DNA of 11,286 bases from Chloroflexota bacterium (GTDB lineage Bacteria; Chloroflexota; UBA6077): the NCBI GenBank assembly GCA_023380955.1, contig JAMCTB010000232.1, positions 1 through 11,286 on the forward strand. The letters run 5' to 3'. The translations under genes were made by a program, and so were the position numbers. The stretch's first letter is position 1; each line of letters begins with the position of its first letter. The notes under the pieces are model-generated. The model saw nothing but the letters and a program-made list of their open reading frames with translations. It was not told the DNA's origin and did not search any database. Positions 1 through 6,403 of this stretch are shown here, piece by piece.

Positions 1-641
1 GGGGTGGCGCCCAGGGCATCCAGGCTGTGGGCACCCGTCAGCACACCGATCACCCAACCGGCCCCGGCGTTGGTGCCGGCCTCCAGGTCGTGGGTGGTAT
101 CGCCCACCACCGCCACCCGGCGCACGTCCACCACACCCGTCCGCATCATGGACAGGAAGATCATGTAGGGCGCCGGACGGCCCCGGGGAACCTCCTCGGT
201 GGCCACCCGGCAGTCGAAGATCCCCTCGGCCCAACCCAGTCGCTTCAGCAGCGGATCCGTGAGGTCGCCGTCCACAGCGCTGGTGCCCGCGACCTTCACC
301 CCTCGCTCCCGCAACCACCGCATGGCCGCCTCCGCGCCGGGGATCTCCTGGGTCGGCCCTCGCTCGTAGCCTTCCCGCAGCAGCTGCTTGAAGGTAGCGT
401 ACATGTCCTGGGCGCGGGAGCTGCTCCACTCGGGGCCCTGATCCGCCCCAATGGTCAGCTCGATCAGGCTCCTGAAGGCGGCCTGCTTCCCGGCTCCTCG
501 CATGGCCGTCAGGTCCTTCTTCGTGAAGGGGATCTGATAATGGACCAGGGTGGCAACCAGGGCGTTCTCCATCGCCCCGACGTCCTTCACCACGGTCCCC
601 ATCAGATCGAAAACCACCAAATCGACGGGTAACTCTGACAA
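1..641 (-). CDS. Phosphonatase-like HAD hydrolase (3' end outside window)
   Basis: A HAD-superfamily hydrolase, probably acting on a small phosphorylated or phosphonate metabolite. The 213 visible residues show all four HAD motifs: nucleophile motif VVFDLMGT with Asp12, GTSAVDG (residues 119-125), the basic motif RGRPAP (153-158), and VGDTTHDLEAG (179-189) for Mg binding. The usual general-acid Asp two residues after the nucleophile is replaced by Met14; in phosphonoacetaldehyde hydrolases this position is Ala. The cap segment GAGKQAAFRSLIE places Lys52 close to where phosphonatases carry their Schiff-base lysine. This suggests the PhnX-like subgroup rather than a standard phosphatase. The start is TTG (639-641), chosen because GAGGTGA lies 6 nt upstream and an in-frame TGA just before it blocks extension. 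It is the last visible gene of the GntR operon, 27 bp after the lactonase-like gene. Comparison with the family suggests only a short C-terminal piece is missing. True C-P cleavage is not established. Confidence 0.85.
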   Translation of the reverse strand, partial: MSELPVDLVVFDLMGTVVKDVGAMENALVATLVHYQIPFTKKDLTAMRGAGKQAAFRSLIELTIGADQGPEWSSSRAQDMYATFKQLLREGYERGPTQEIPGAEAAMRWLRERGVKVAGTSAVDGDLTDPLLKRLGWAEGIFDCRVATEEVPRGRPAPYMIFLSMMRTGVVDVRRVAVVGDTTHDLEAGTNAGAGWVIGVLTGAHSLDALGAT

Positions 642-668
642 CTGCCGTCACCTCACACTACGCAATGG

Positions 669-1430
669 CTATGGGTACATCTCTCGATCGAAGACCCGCA
701 TCTCATGCCCCGGCAGGACGTGGGTGGCCCGACCAACGATGGCCTTCAGGCTCTCCCACGACTCCAGAGCACTGGTGAAGCGGCCCGGCGGGACTAGAGG
801 AAGACCCACCTCCGGGTCGCCCTTGAGGTTATCATAAACCATGACCGCGTCCCCCGCGATTACGTAGGGTCCCCGCTCCGTGCGCACCTCCACCGCCTGG
901 TGGCCCGGACAGTGGCCGAAGGAGGGGAAGACCGTTATGCCGGGAAGAAGCTCCCTCTCACCCTCCACCAACTCGAATTCCACCCCCTTGAACGCGGCGG
1001 TCAGCCCCAACTGGTACGCCTCATATGAGCGATAGTACTGAGGTATGGGATCCAGGGCGAAAGCCAGCTCCCGACGGTGCACGATGCAGCGCGCCCGGGA
1101 GAACTCCTTCATCTTGTAGGTGTGGTCCCAGTGGAGGTGAGTGAGGATCAGCATCTCCACCTCCTCGGGCTCGATCCCCAGGGCTCGGACCCGGCTGACT
1201 ATGTCCTGGCCCGGCTCCTGGATCCCCTGGTGATGCCACCGTGAAGCTCTCTCGCTATCGCACATCCCGGTATCCACAAGGATGGGATACCGAGCCCCTT
1301 CGATGAGCCAGGCGGTAGCGGGAATGACCACCTCCTTGCCCACGCCTCGCCCCCAGGTGAGGTAGGCACCCTGGTCCACCTTCATGGTCCCAGTGAGTAT
1401 CGGCCTGATCCGGTAAGTGCTCTCACCCAT
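669..1430 (-). CDS. Metallo-beta-lactamase-fold hydrolase, AHL-lactonase-like
   Basis: A 253-residue dinuclear-metal hydrolase of the metallo-beta-lactamase superfamily. It most resembles N-acyl-homoserine lactonases and related lactone hydrolases. Metal-ligand motifs are complete: THLHWDH (His98, His100, Asp102, His103), His173 in GHCPGH, Asp194 in IAGDAV and His242 in LPGHE. Length matches the AHL-lactonase group. No signal peptide is seen, so it is probably cytoplasmic. The reading frame stays open far upstream, but that part is the shadow of the kinase gene. The ATG at 1430 is chosen because it begins the conserved fold and lies 5 bp after the kinase stop, with GAGGTAGGGG overlapping that stop as ribosome-binding site. 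In this operon a metabolic sugar-lactone or similar ester is a likelier substrate than a quorum-sensing signal; that is inference from context. Confidence 0.88.
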   Translation of the reverse strand: MGESTYRIRPILTGTMKVDQGAYLTWGRGVGKEVVIPATAWLIEGARYPILVDTGMCDSERASRWHHQGIQEPGQDIVSRVRALGIEPEEVEMLILTHLHWDHTYKMKEFSRARCIVHRRELAFALDPIPQYYRSYEAYQLGLTAAFKGVEFELVEGERELLPGITVFPSFGHCPGHQAVEVRTERGPYVIAGDAVMVYDNLKGDPEVGLPLVPPGRFTSALESWESLKAIVGRATHVLPGHEMRVFDREMYP

Positions 1431-1435
1431 GGCCC

Positions 1436-2425
1436 CTACCTCAGTATCTTCGTTCTGGTGGAGGAGGCGTAGCGAAGCACCTCCTCCTTGGTGAAGTAGG
1501 CGAAGTCCTTGGGGATAGAGTGCTTCAGGAAGCTCATGGCATCTCCGATCTCCACCGCCCGCTGCAGATCCTTCTCCACCAGATACCCGTACAGGAACCC
1601 AGCGGCATAGGCGTCTCCGGAGCCAACCCGGTCGATCAGCTCCAGTTCGGTCACCCTCCCTTGGTAGAGCCGGTCGGCCAGGGCCAGGCTGCTCCATCTG
1701 CCCCGCAGCACCGTCGGCGCCTCCCGGATCGTCACCGCCACGATCCCGATCCCGAAGCGATCCCTGATCCAGGCCGCGTTCTCGACCGGCGTGCCCTGGA
1801 GCCTGAACACCAACTCCAAGTCGTCGCTGGTCGTCATCAGGATATCCAGGTAGGGGAACACCTTCGACAGATACTCTCTGGCCTCTTCGGCGCTCCACAG
1901 CCGGAAGCGGAAGTTGAAGTCGAAGCTGTTGATGACTCCCATCTCCTTGGCCAGCCGCAGCGCGACCTCCATAGTCTCCTGGCAGTTGGAACCCAGCGCA
2001 GGGGTGATCCCGCTGGAGTGGAGCACCCGGGTGCTACCCAAGAGACTCTCCAGGTCCCAGTCGTCGGGGCGCATGGTGGTGGAGGCGCAGTGCTGCCGAT
2101 CGTAAACGACCTCGCTCGCCCTAGGGCTGGCGCCCATCTCCACGTAGTATATGCCCAGCCTGCCGTTGGGCACCCAGGATACGTGGCTCATGTCCACACC
2201 ATGCGCTCTCGTCAGCGTCACCACTTTTCTGCCCAGGGAATTGTCGGGCAGTTTGCCAAACCATGCGCTCTTCAGCCCTAACCTCGCCGCCCCCACGGAG
2301 CAGGACAGTTCCGATCCCCCCACGCTCATCTCAAGCATGGTGGCCTGCTCCAACCTCTCGAAGTTGGGAGGGGTCAGTCGCAGGGCTGCATCCCCCCAAC
2401 ACACCACATCGTACTTCTTCTCCAT
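1436..2425 (-). CDS. PfkB-family carbohydrate kinase (2-keto-3-deoxygluconate kinase-like)
   Basis: A 329-residue ribokinase/PfkB-family kinase that phosphorylates a sugar or sugar acid with ATP. Seen in sequence: the N-terminal substrate/lid glycines (GG at 36-37 in VGGSELSCSVGAARLG), LPDNSLG around residue 60, SFDFNFRFRLW at 167-177, and the C-terminal PfkB signature DRVGSGDAYAAGFLYG with the catalytic base Asp271 in GSGD. The D-x-N-x-R-x-x-L-W stretch resembles that of 2-dehydro-3-deoxygluconate kinases, so a 2-keto-3-deoxy acid is a reasonable substrate guess, but PfkB specificity is hard to assign. Met1 is preceded by AGGGAG about 8 nt upstream. The gene lies between the C-GCAxxG-C-C gene, across a large hairpin, and the lactonase-like gene, 5 bp downstream. 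Confidence 0.88.
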   Translation of the reverse strand: MEKKYDVVCWGDAALRLTPPNFERLEQATMLEMSVGGSELSCSVGAARLGLKSAWFGKLPDNSLGRKVVTLTRAHGVDMSHVSWVPNGRLGIYYVEMGASPRASEVVYDRQHCASTTMRPDDWDLESLLGSTRVLHSSGITPALGSNCQETMEVALRLAKEMGVINSFDFNFRFRLWSAEEAREYLSKVFPYLDILMTTSDDLELVFRLQGTPVENAAWIRDRFGIGIVAVTIREAPTVLRGRWSSLALADRLYQGRVTELELIDRVGSGDAYAAGFLYGYLVEKDLQRAVEIGDAMSFLKHSIPKDFAYFTKEEVLRYASSTRTKILR

Positions 2426-2458
2426 TCAGTGACTCCCTACAGCTGAGACTTCCGCCCA

Positions 2459-2526
2459 GGGGGTCAGGGGTTGGGGGGCGAGGGACACGGGTTGTGACCC
2501 TTCGCATCCCCCAACCCCTAGCCCCC
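2459..2526 (-). repeat. Long GC-rich inverted repeat between the selenoprotein and kinase genes
   Basis: Two 19-nt arms, GGGGGTCAGGGGTTGGGGG at 2459-2477 and its near-complement at 2508-2526, pair with one mismatch and one G-U wobble. The loop can fold further: GCGAGGG (2478-2484) against CCCTTCGC (2498-2505) with one bulge, then CAC/GTG. The whole 68 bp thus forms one long hairpin starting 5 nt after the stop codon of the C-GCAxxG-C-C gene. There is no U-tract, so it is not a classic intrinsic terminator. It could be a dispersed REP-like element or a transcript-stabilising or processing hairpin that changes expression of the downstream kinase, lactonase and HAD genes. Confidence 0.75.
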
Positions 2527-2531
2527 ATCAC

Positions 2532-2999
2532 CTAAACCAGGCTTCCCTCCGCCTTCCACTTGGAGACAGTCTCAACGGCGTGCTTCACGTACTGGTGACA
2601 TTTCTGCTGCTTGACACCGCTCTTACGGAACAGCTCATACTCGCCGGGGACTTTAAAATCGAAGGGGACCAGATGGTGACACTCGGCGTTCCCAAAAGAG
2701 CTGGTGAAACCATCGACCAGTTCCTCCACCTTGGGCCGAATCGTGTCCGCTACCACCTTGGGATCCTGGATGGTCTCGCCGCCGTACAGCCCCAGTGCGA
2801 TGGTAGCGCCGGTGAGCGCTCCACACACGTACTGCTGGCGAGCAATGCCCCCACCGAAGCCGGAGGCGGCCGTCCAGATCCGCTCTCCCTCGATCCCCAA
2901 TACCTCCTGCAGAACCTGCAGGGTGGACTCTGCTCAACTGTATCCGCCCTCGAACAGTTCCAGGACCTTCTTCGTAGCTTCCTCGACTGGCAGTGCCAT
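2532..2999 (-). CDS. C-GCAxxG-C-C family redox protein, predicted selenoprotein (in-frame TGA = Sec22)
   Basis: A small soluble protein of the C-GCAxxG-C-C family (putative redox-active proteins with four conserved Cys). Read through one TGA at 2934-2936, the gene gives 155 residues from ATG 2999, preceded by AAGGGGG 5-6 nt upstream. The TGA is codon 22 in GGYS-U-AES, exactly where the family has its first Cys. The remaining signature follows: VCGALTGA with Cys59, Cys107 in NAECHH, and Cys134 in KCHQY. Glycine-rich SGFGGGIAR (46-54) and LGLYGG (69-74) are also typical. Family resemblance is continuous on both sides of the TGA in one frame, which argues against a frameshifted pseudogene. A SECIS-like hairpin follows directly. 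The exact reaction is unknown for the family; a Sec/Cys thiol redox role is inferred. It lies 65 bp downstream of the Tm-1-like gene. The alternative is a recent nonsense mutation TGC/TGT to TGA. Confidence 0.88.
2894..2936 (-). promoter_or_regulatory. Putative bacterial SECIS element downstream of the Sec UGA
   Basis: In the mRNA sense, 17 nt after the UGA there is a small stem-loop: CUGCA (2921-2917), loop GGUUC (2916-2912), UGCAG (2911-2907). Flanking ACC (2924-2922) and GGU (2904-2902) extend the stem past a two-base GA bulge, and UCC (2927-2925) can pair within GGGGA (2898-2894) further down. A short apical stem with G residues at the start of the loop, about 17-18 nt past the UGA, is the arrangement of the Escherichia coli fdhF SECIS, which has GCA-GGUC-UGC at its tip. 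This element would recruit SelB with Sec-tRNA. It overlaps coding sequence, as bacterial SECIS elements do. The fold was done by eye. Confidence 0.7.
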
Positions 3000-3064
3000 A
3001 GAACCCCCTTCACAGACTCAGGTGATTCGCCCAAGATCGCCGAACGGATATGGGCCAGAATAGT

Positions 3065-4297
3065 CTATTCCTCTTTCCGCCGTCGGACCATCAACTCCTC
3101 CAGTAGAGCCACTGCCGCCTCCGCATAAGGATGATCGTTGATGTGGCAATCCACCTCCACATACTTGATCTGAGGCGCCAGATTCGCCCTCAAGGTCTCG
3201 ATGAAAGCCCGATCGCCCTCGGGGTCGTACAGAGGTCCCCCCTCCCGGGCGGGCAGGGAGAAGCCACGCAGAGGGATCACCACGGCCGTCGGGCCGGTGG
3301 CCCGGTTCACCCGCCGGGCGATCTCCTCGGCCACCTGCACCATCTCCTGGAGTTCCACTCTCAATAAGGTCATCTCTCGGGAGTGTCGGAAAGCCTTTCG
3401 GTGGCGATGCTCAGGAGGGATGTCCTCCGGCTTCTCCATAACCAGATAGTCGTTGGCGCCGGGGCCTATCACCTGAGGCACACCTCGTCTGGCAGCGGCC
3501 TCCAGTCGGTGGGGCGCCCCCATGATCCCGCCGAACATCTCCCCGGCAACCTCATGGGATGTCAGATCCAGCACCCCGTCGGCGACGCCCTGGTCAATCA
3601 ACTCCTCCATGGCCGGCCCACCGGTGCCGTTGGGATGGAACACCACCACCTCGTACCCCTTGTCTACCAGGATCGATCGGGCGTGCATGATGCAGGGGGT
3701 GGTGTTTCCGAACATGGTGGCGAAGATCACCGGCTTCTCCGAGCGCTCGATATTCAAATCCACCTCGGCCATGCCGCAGATGGCGCCCGCTGCGTTGGCC
3801 AGAACCTTCCTCATGATTGGATTCAGGCCAAGGATATCCGCCACCGAGTGCATGATGGTCAGGTCACGGATCCCCATGAAGGTGCCGAACTTGAATCTCC
3901 CTGCGGCGATGGTGGAGACCTGCAGCTTGGGGAAGCCCAGGGGCAGCGCCCTCATGACGGCCGTGCCGATAGAGGTCCCGGCGCCGCCGCCGATCCCTAT
4001 CACCCCATGGATCCCACCCTGCGCGACCATCTCGGTGACGATCTTGGTGGTGCCCTTGATCATCTGCTCCAGGCCCCGCTGCTTGTCCCCCCAGCCCCGG
4101 ATCTCTACCGCGGAAGCGGCACCACTAGCCCGGGCCACGTCGTCCCGGGTTATCTCTGCCGGAACGGTCACATCTCCCAGGATGCCCGGATCGATGAGCA
4201 CCACCCGATGTCCCCGGGCCTCGATCTGCTCCCGAACGTATTGGGCCTCTTCCCCCTTGGTATCCAGCGTGGCAATCAAGGCAATGGTCTTGGCCAT
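3065..4297 (-). CDS. Tm-1-like ATP-binding domain protein (UPF0261 family)
   Basis: A 410-residue protein of the UPF0261/Tm-1-like ATP-binding family, whose best-known relative is the N-terminal domain of the tomato virus-resistance protein Tm-1; bacterial members have no settled enzymatic role. Seen in sequence: N-terminal IALIATLDTKGEE (5-17), the glycine loop GVIGIGGGAGTSIGTAVMRA (98-117) in the nucleotide-binding domain, STIAAG and the following TFMGIRDLTIMHSVADILGLN (139-159), and the C-terminal PLRGFS...GGPLYDPEGD and DCHINDHPYAEAA blocks. All are family hallmarks, and the length is as expected. Start ATG has GGAGG 6-7 nt upstream. It lies 19 bp after the creatininase-family gene, implying co-translation and perhaps a joint catabolic step. 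No signal peptide or membrane segment is seen. Confidence 0.92.
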   Translation of the reverse strand: MAKTIALIATLDTKGEEAQYVREQIEARGHRVVLIDPGILGDVTVPAEITRDDVARASGAASAVEIRGWGDKQRGLEQMIKGTTKIVTEMVAQGGIHGVIGIGGGAGTSIGTAVMRALPLGFPKLQVSTIAAGRFKFGTFMGIRDLTIMHSVADILGLNPIMRKVLANAAGAICGMAEVDLNIERSEKPVIFATMFGNTTPCIMHARSILVDKGYEVVVFHPNGTGGPAMEELIDQGVADGVLDLTSHEVAGEMFGGIMGAPHRLEAAARRGVPQVIGPGANDYLVMEKPEDIPPEHRHRKAFRHSREMTLLRVELQEMVQVAEEIARRVNRATGPTAVVIPLRGFSLPAREGGPLYDPEGDRAFIETLRANLAPQIKYVEVDCHINDHPYAEAAVALLEELMVRRRKEE

Positions 4298-4316
4298 GCT
4301 TACCTCCTGGACCCAC

Positions 4317-5177
4317 TCAGACCTTTCCAGTCGTGTAGTCCCGGTGATGCACCTCGACCTTTAGCTCCTTCAGCTCGCGGATGAAGGCGGCGAAGTAGTC
4401 GGAAGTCGTGTCGAGGATCTTGTCCCCTTTCTCCTTAGAAGCTCGGAGGGGGTTCCCGATGAGACCGGTGTCGCTGTATTCCCGGTGCTCCATCGGAAGA
4501 TAGACCATGTCGTAGCCCTGGAAAGTCACGTAGGCCGAGCCGTTGTGCTTCGCAAACCTGTCCTGTGGAAGCCATCGAGGAGCGTGGGTGAAGTCCTTGT
4601 CTGTCCGCTCCAGGTGCACCAGGGCCTCGTTGTAAGCCATGGTGGTGGACGCCTCGATCTCGCTCCCGTGCCAGCCCGGCGTCTCTTCCGGCGGGTTCTC
4701 GAGTATCTCCTTCATCAGCATCACCGTTGCCTCGGAGTCGGCACGGAAGACGCAGGGCACGGCCCCGGTTTCATAGCGCAGCCGCCGCATCACCGGGTCT
4801 ATCACCTTGGTGTTTGAGGTGTGTCCGGTGGCGAAGACCAGCTTGTTGAAGCCCTGGTGGATCAGGCAGCGCCCCACGTCGTAAAGCAGAGCCTCGTAGG
4901 TGGACGGCCGGAGAGTGATGGTGCCGGAGCCGTCGCCGGGTTTGCCCAGGTGCTGTGGGGAATAGCCGAACCAGATCAGAGGGGTGTGAGGCACGTTGGC
5001 CTTTCTGGCAGCTCGCTCCACCGCCTGCAGGGCTGCCAGACCATCTACGCTGACAGGCAGGTGCCGGCCGTGCTGTTCGCAGCTGCCGATGGGCACAAGC
5101 ACCACATCGGTCTCCTTCAGCCAGGCCTGAACGTCCAAGTAGCCCAATTCGTACAGGTTGTAGATCTTGTCAGCCAT
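4317..5177 (-). CDS. Creatininase-family amidohydrolase
   Basis: A 286-residue protein of the creatininase family: metal-dependent amidohydrolases acting on cyclic or linear amides, which also includes the mycofactocin peptidase MftE and the FAPy deformylase ArfB. The first metal motif IGSCEQHGRHLPVSVD supplies Glu34, His36 and Asp45. ATGHTSNT (117-123) supplies His119, and HGSEIEAS (170-177) matches the usual H-x-G-E-x-E-T/S block with Glu173. The Glu following the GHxE of true creatininase is replaced by Ser121, as in many non-creatininase members, so creatinine is unlikely to be the substrate. An ATG 26 codons upstream is open, but Met at 5177 is chosen: it has AAAGGAG 8 nt upstream and begins at the conserved fold. 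A perfect hairpin lies just before the ribosome-binding site. It is paired tightly with the UPF0261 gene downstream. Confidence 0.88.
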   Translation of the reverse strand: MADKIYNLYELGYLDVQAWLKETDVVLVPIGSCEQHGRHLPVSVDGLAALQAVERAARKANVPHTPLIWFGYSPQHLGKPGDGSGTITLRPSTYEALLYDVGRCLIHQGFNKLVFATGHTSNTKVIDPVMRRLRYETGAVPCVFRADSEATVMLMKEILENPPEETPGWHGSEIEASTTMAYNEALVHLERTDKDFTHAPRWLPQDRFAKHNGSAYVTFQGYDMVYLPMEHREYSDTGLIGNPLRASKEKGDKILDTTSDYFAAFIRELKELKVEVHHRDYTTGKV

Positions 5178-5192
5178 GAGGGTTCTCCTTTC

Positions 5193-5213
5193 GCCCACGG
5201 CTACGCCGTGGGC
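5193..5213 (-). repeat. Perfect 9-bp hairpin next to the creatininase-gene ribosome-binding site
   Basis: GCCCACGGC (5193-5201) and GCCGTGGGC (5205-5213) form a perfect stem with a 3-base loop. On the minus-strand transcript the hairpin ends 2 nt before the GAAAGGAG ribosome-binding site of the creatininase-family gene. It may be a REP-like repeat, an mRNA-stability hairpin marking the 5' end of a processed transcript, or a modulator of ribosome access. No U-tract follows. Confidence 0.6.
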
Positions 5214-5296
5214 ACGTAGAAATAAGTGGTTTGGGGACACCTCAAACCCCGCCAAGCCGCAATGCTGCTCGCCCGCGTTGCGTACCCTGGACTCGC

Positions 5297-5317
5297 CTCA
5301 GAACCCAGAACTCAGAA
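5297..5317. repeat. Three tandem heptamers in the dehydrogenase-creatininase gap
   Basis: On the plus strand CTCAGAA, CCCAGAA and CTCAGAA follow one another without spacing, starting 4 nt downstream of the dehydrogenase stop. The rest of this 144-bp gap holds a weak GGTTTG/CAAACC pairing near 5230-5250 and the hairpin at 5193-5213. No promoter could be recognised. Degenerate tandem repeats of this kind are common intergenic filler in environmental genomes. Confidence 0.6.
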
Positions 5318-5321
5318 GTAG

Positions 5322-6344
5322 TCAGGGCAACAGCACGCAGCGGCCGGTGACCCTGCCGGCGGTCACCTCGGCCAGCGCCTCGTTGGCCTGGGTCAGCGGG
5401 AAGGTTTTGGATACCACAGGCTTCAGCTTGCCCGCCTGGACCAGCGCCACCACCTCGGCCAATTCCGTCTTGGTCTCGACCCTGGAGCCGAGCACCTCCC
5501 ACTCGTTGTAGTGCATGGCCATAGTGTCCAGGGGCCAGGGCCTGCCCGGGGCGTAGCCGACTATGATCAGCCTGCCGCCTCGCTTGGTGGCAGGCAGCGT
5601 CCAGGCCAGGCTCTCCGGCGTTCCCACGATTTCGATCACCGCATCGACGCCGGCCCCGTCGGTGAGCTTCCTAACCTGCCCTTGAGGATCGCCGGCCGCG
5701 GCATTCACCACCTCGTCTGCCCCCAGCTGCCGCGCCAACCCCAGCCGCTCCTCGGCCACGTCGACGGCGATTACCCGTGCCCCCTGCAGCTTTGCGATCT
5801 GGATGGCGTGCACCCCCAGCCCGCCGACCCCCACGATCAGCACGTCCTGGCCGGGCTCAACACGGGCCTGGTGCCGAACCGCATGGTAGGGGACGGCCAC
5901 CGCATCGGGCAGAATGGCCGCCTGCTGATACTCGACGTCGCCGATGGGTATGACGTGGTCGGCCGGCACGGCGACGTATTCCGCATAGGCACCCGGCAGC
6001 TCAAAGCCGAGCCTCTTGATCTCGAAGCAGATGTTGCCCCGGTCCTTGCGGCACATCTCACAATGGCCGCAGTTGATGTAGAAGTAGACAACCACCCGGT
6101 CGCCTACCTTTACGTCCTGAACCTCCGGCCCCACGGCCACAACCTCGCCCGCCGGTTCGTGACCAGGAGTGTGGGGCAAGTTCACGATGGGCGGCGGTAT
6201 CTCACCGCGCAGGATCTTCACGTCGGTGCGGCATACCCCGCAGGCTGCCACCTTCACCAGCACGTCTCGCGGCCCCAGCTGGGGCTCGGGCAACTCCCGC
6301 AGCATCAGCGGACCGTTGTACTGCTCAAGCCTCATCGCTTTCAT
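5322..6344 (-). CDS. Zinc-dependent MDR-family alcohol dehydrogenase
   Basis: A 340-residue medium-chain zinc dehydrogenase that would oxidise an alcohol or hydroxy compound with NAD. The catalytic zinc site is visible as Cys38 (ACGVCRTD) and His62/Glu63 (TPGHEPAGEV). The structural zinc lobe is intact with Cys92, Cys95, Cys98 and Cys106 (NCGHCEMCRKDRGNIC). The Rossmann motif is GVGGLG (172-177), and Asp195 at the end of the second strand (VIAVDVAEERL) favours NAD over NADP. The length is normal for the family. An extra 19 codons upstream are open but run through a GC hairpin; Met at 6344 is chosen because GGGAG lies 8 nt upstream and the fold begins there (MKAMRLEQYNGPL). It follows the permease gene by 59 bp, so oxidation of the imported hydroxy compound is a natural inference. 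The substrate is not known. Confidence 0.92.
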   Translation of the reverse strand: MKAMRLEQYNGPLMLRELPEPQLGPRDVLVKVAACGVCRTDVKILRGEIPPPIVNLPHTPGHEPAGEVVAVGPEVQDVKVGDRVVVYFYINCGHCEMCRKDRGNICFEIKRLGFELPGAYAEYVAVPADHVIPIGDVEYQQAAILPDAVAVPYHAVRHQARVEPGQDVLIVGVGGLGVHAIQIAKLQGARVIAVDVAEERLGLARQLGADEVVNAAAGDPQGQVRKLTDGAGVDAVIEIVGTPESLAWTLPATKRGGRLIIVGYAPGRPWPLDTMAMHYNEWEVLGSRVETKTELAEVVALVQAGKLKPVVSKTFPLTQANEALAEVTAGRVTGRCVLLP

Positions 6345-6366
6345 GTCGCAGCTCCCAAGAGTTCGG

Positions 6367-6393
6367 CCGGGGGCCCCGACTCCGGGCCCCCGG
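6367..6393 (-). repeat. Perfect 10-bp GC hairpin between permease and dehydrogenase genes
   Basis: CCGGGGGCCC (6367-6376) and GGGCCCCCGG (6384-6393) are perfect complements separated by 7 nt. The hairpin fills most of the 59-bp gap after the permease stop. No T-run follows in the transcript direction, so it is not a canonical intrinsic terminator. It could slow polymerase or protect the 3' end of the permease message, and so set different levels for permease and downstream enzymes. Confidence 0.65.
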
Positions 6394-6403
6394 TTGGTCA
6401 CTA

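Noticed and set aside
27..632. Plus-strand 201-residue open frame rich in His, Pro and Gly
   Set aside because: It is the antisense shadow of the HAD gene, as are the other long plus-strand frames (for example 3383-4384 and 5511-6407) opposite well-supported minus-strand genes.
1431..1898. N-terminal extension of the metallo-beta-lactamase reading frame to give a 409-residue protein
   Set aside because: The extension lies wholly inside the PfkB kinase gene in another frame, is Gly/Arg-rich shadow sequence and has no family similarity; the ATG at 1430 has its own ribosome-binding site.
2653..2937. 94-residue open frame starting beside the Sec codon
   Set aside because: It is an alternative frame of the C-GCAxxG-C-C gene with no recognisable family, whereas the frame through the TGA shows continuous family motifs.
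5178..5255. 26-residue N-terminal extension of the creatininase-family protein
   Set aside because: It runs through a perfect hairpin and has no family match, while Met at 5177 has an AAAGGAG site and begins the fold.
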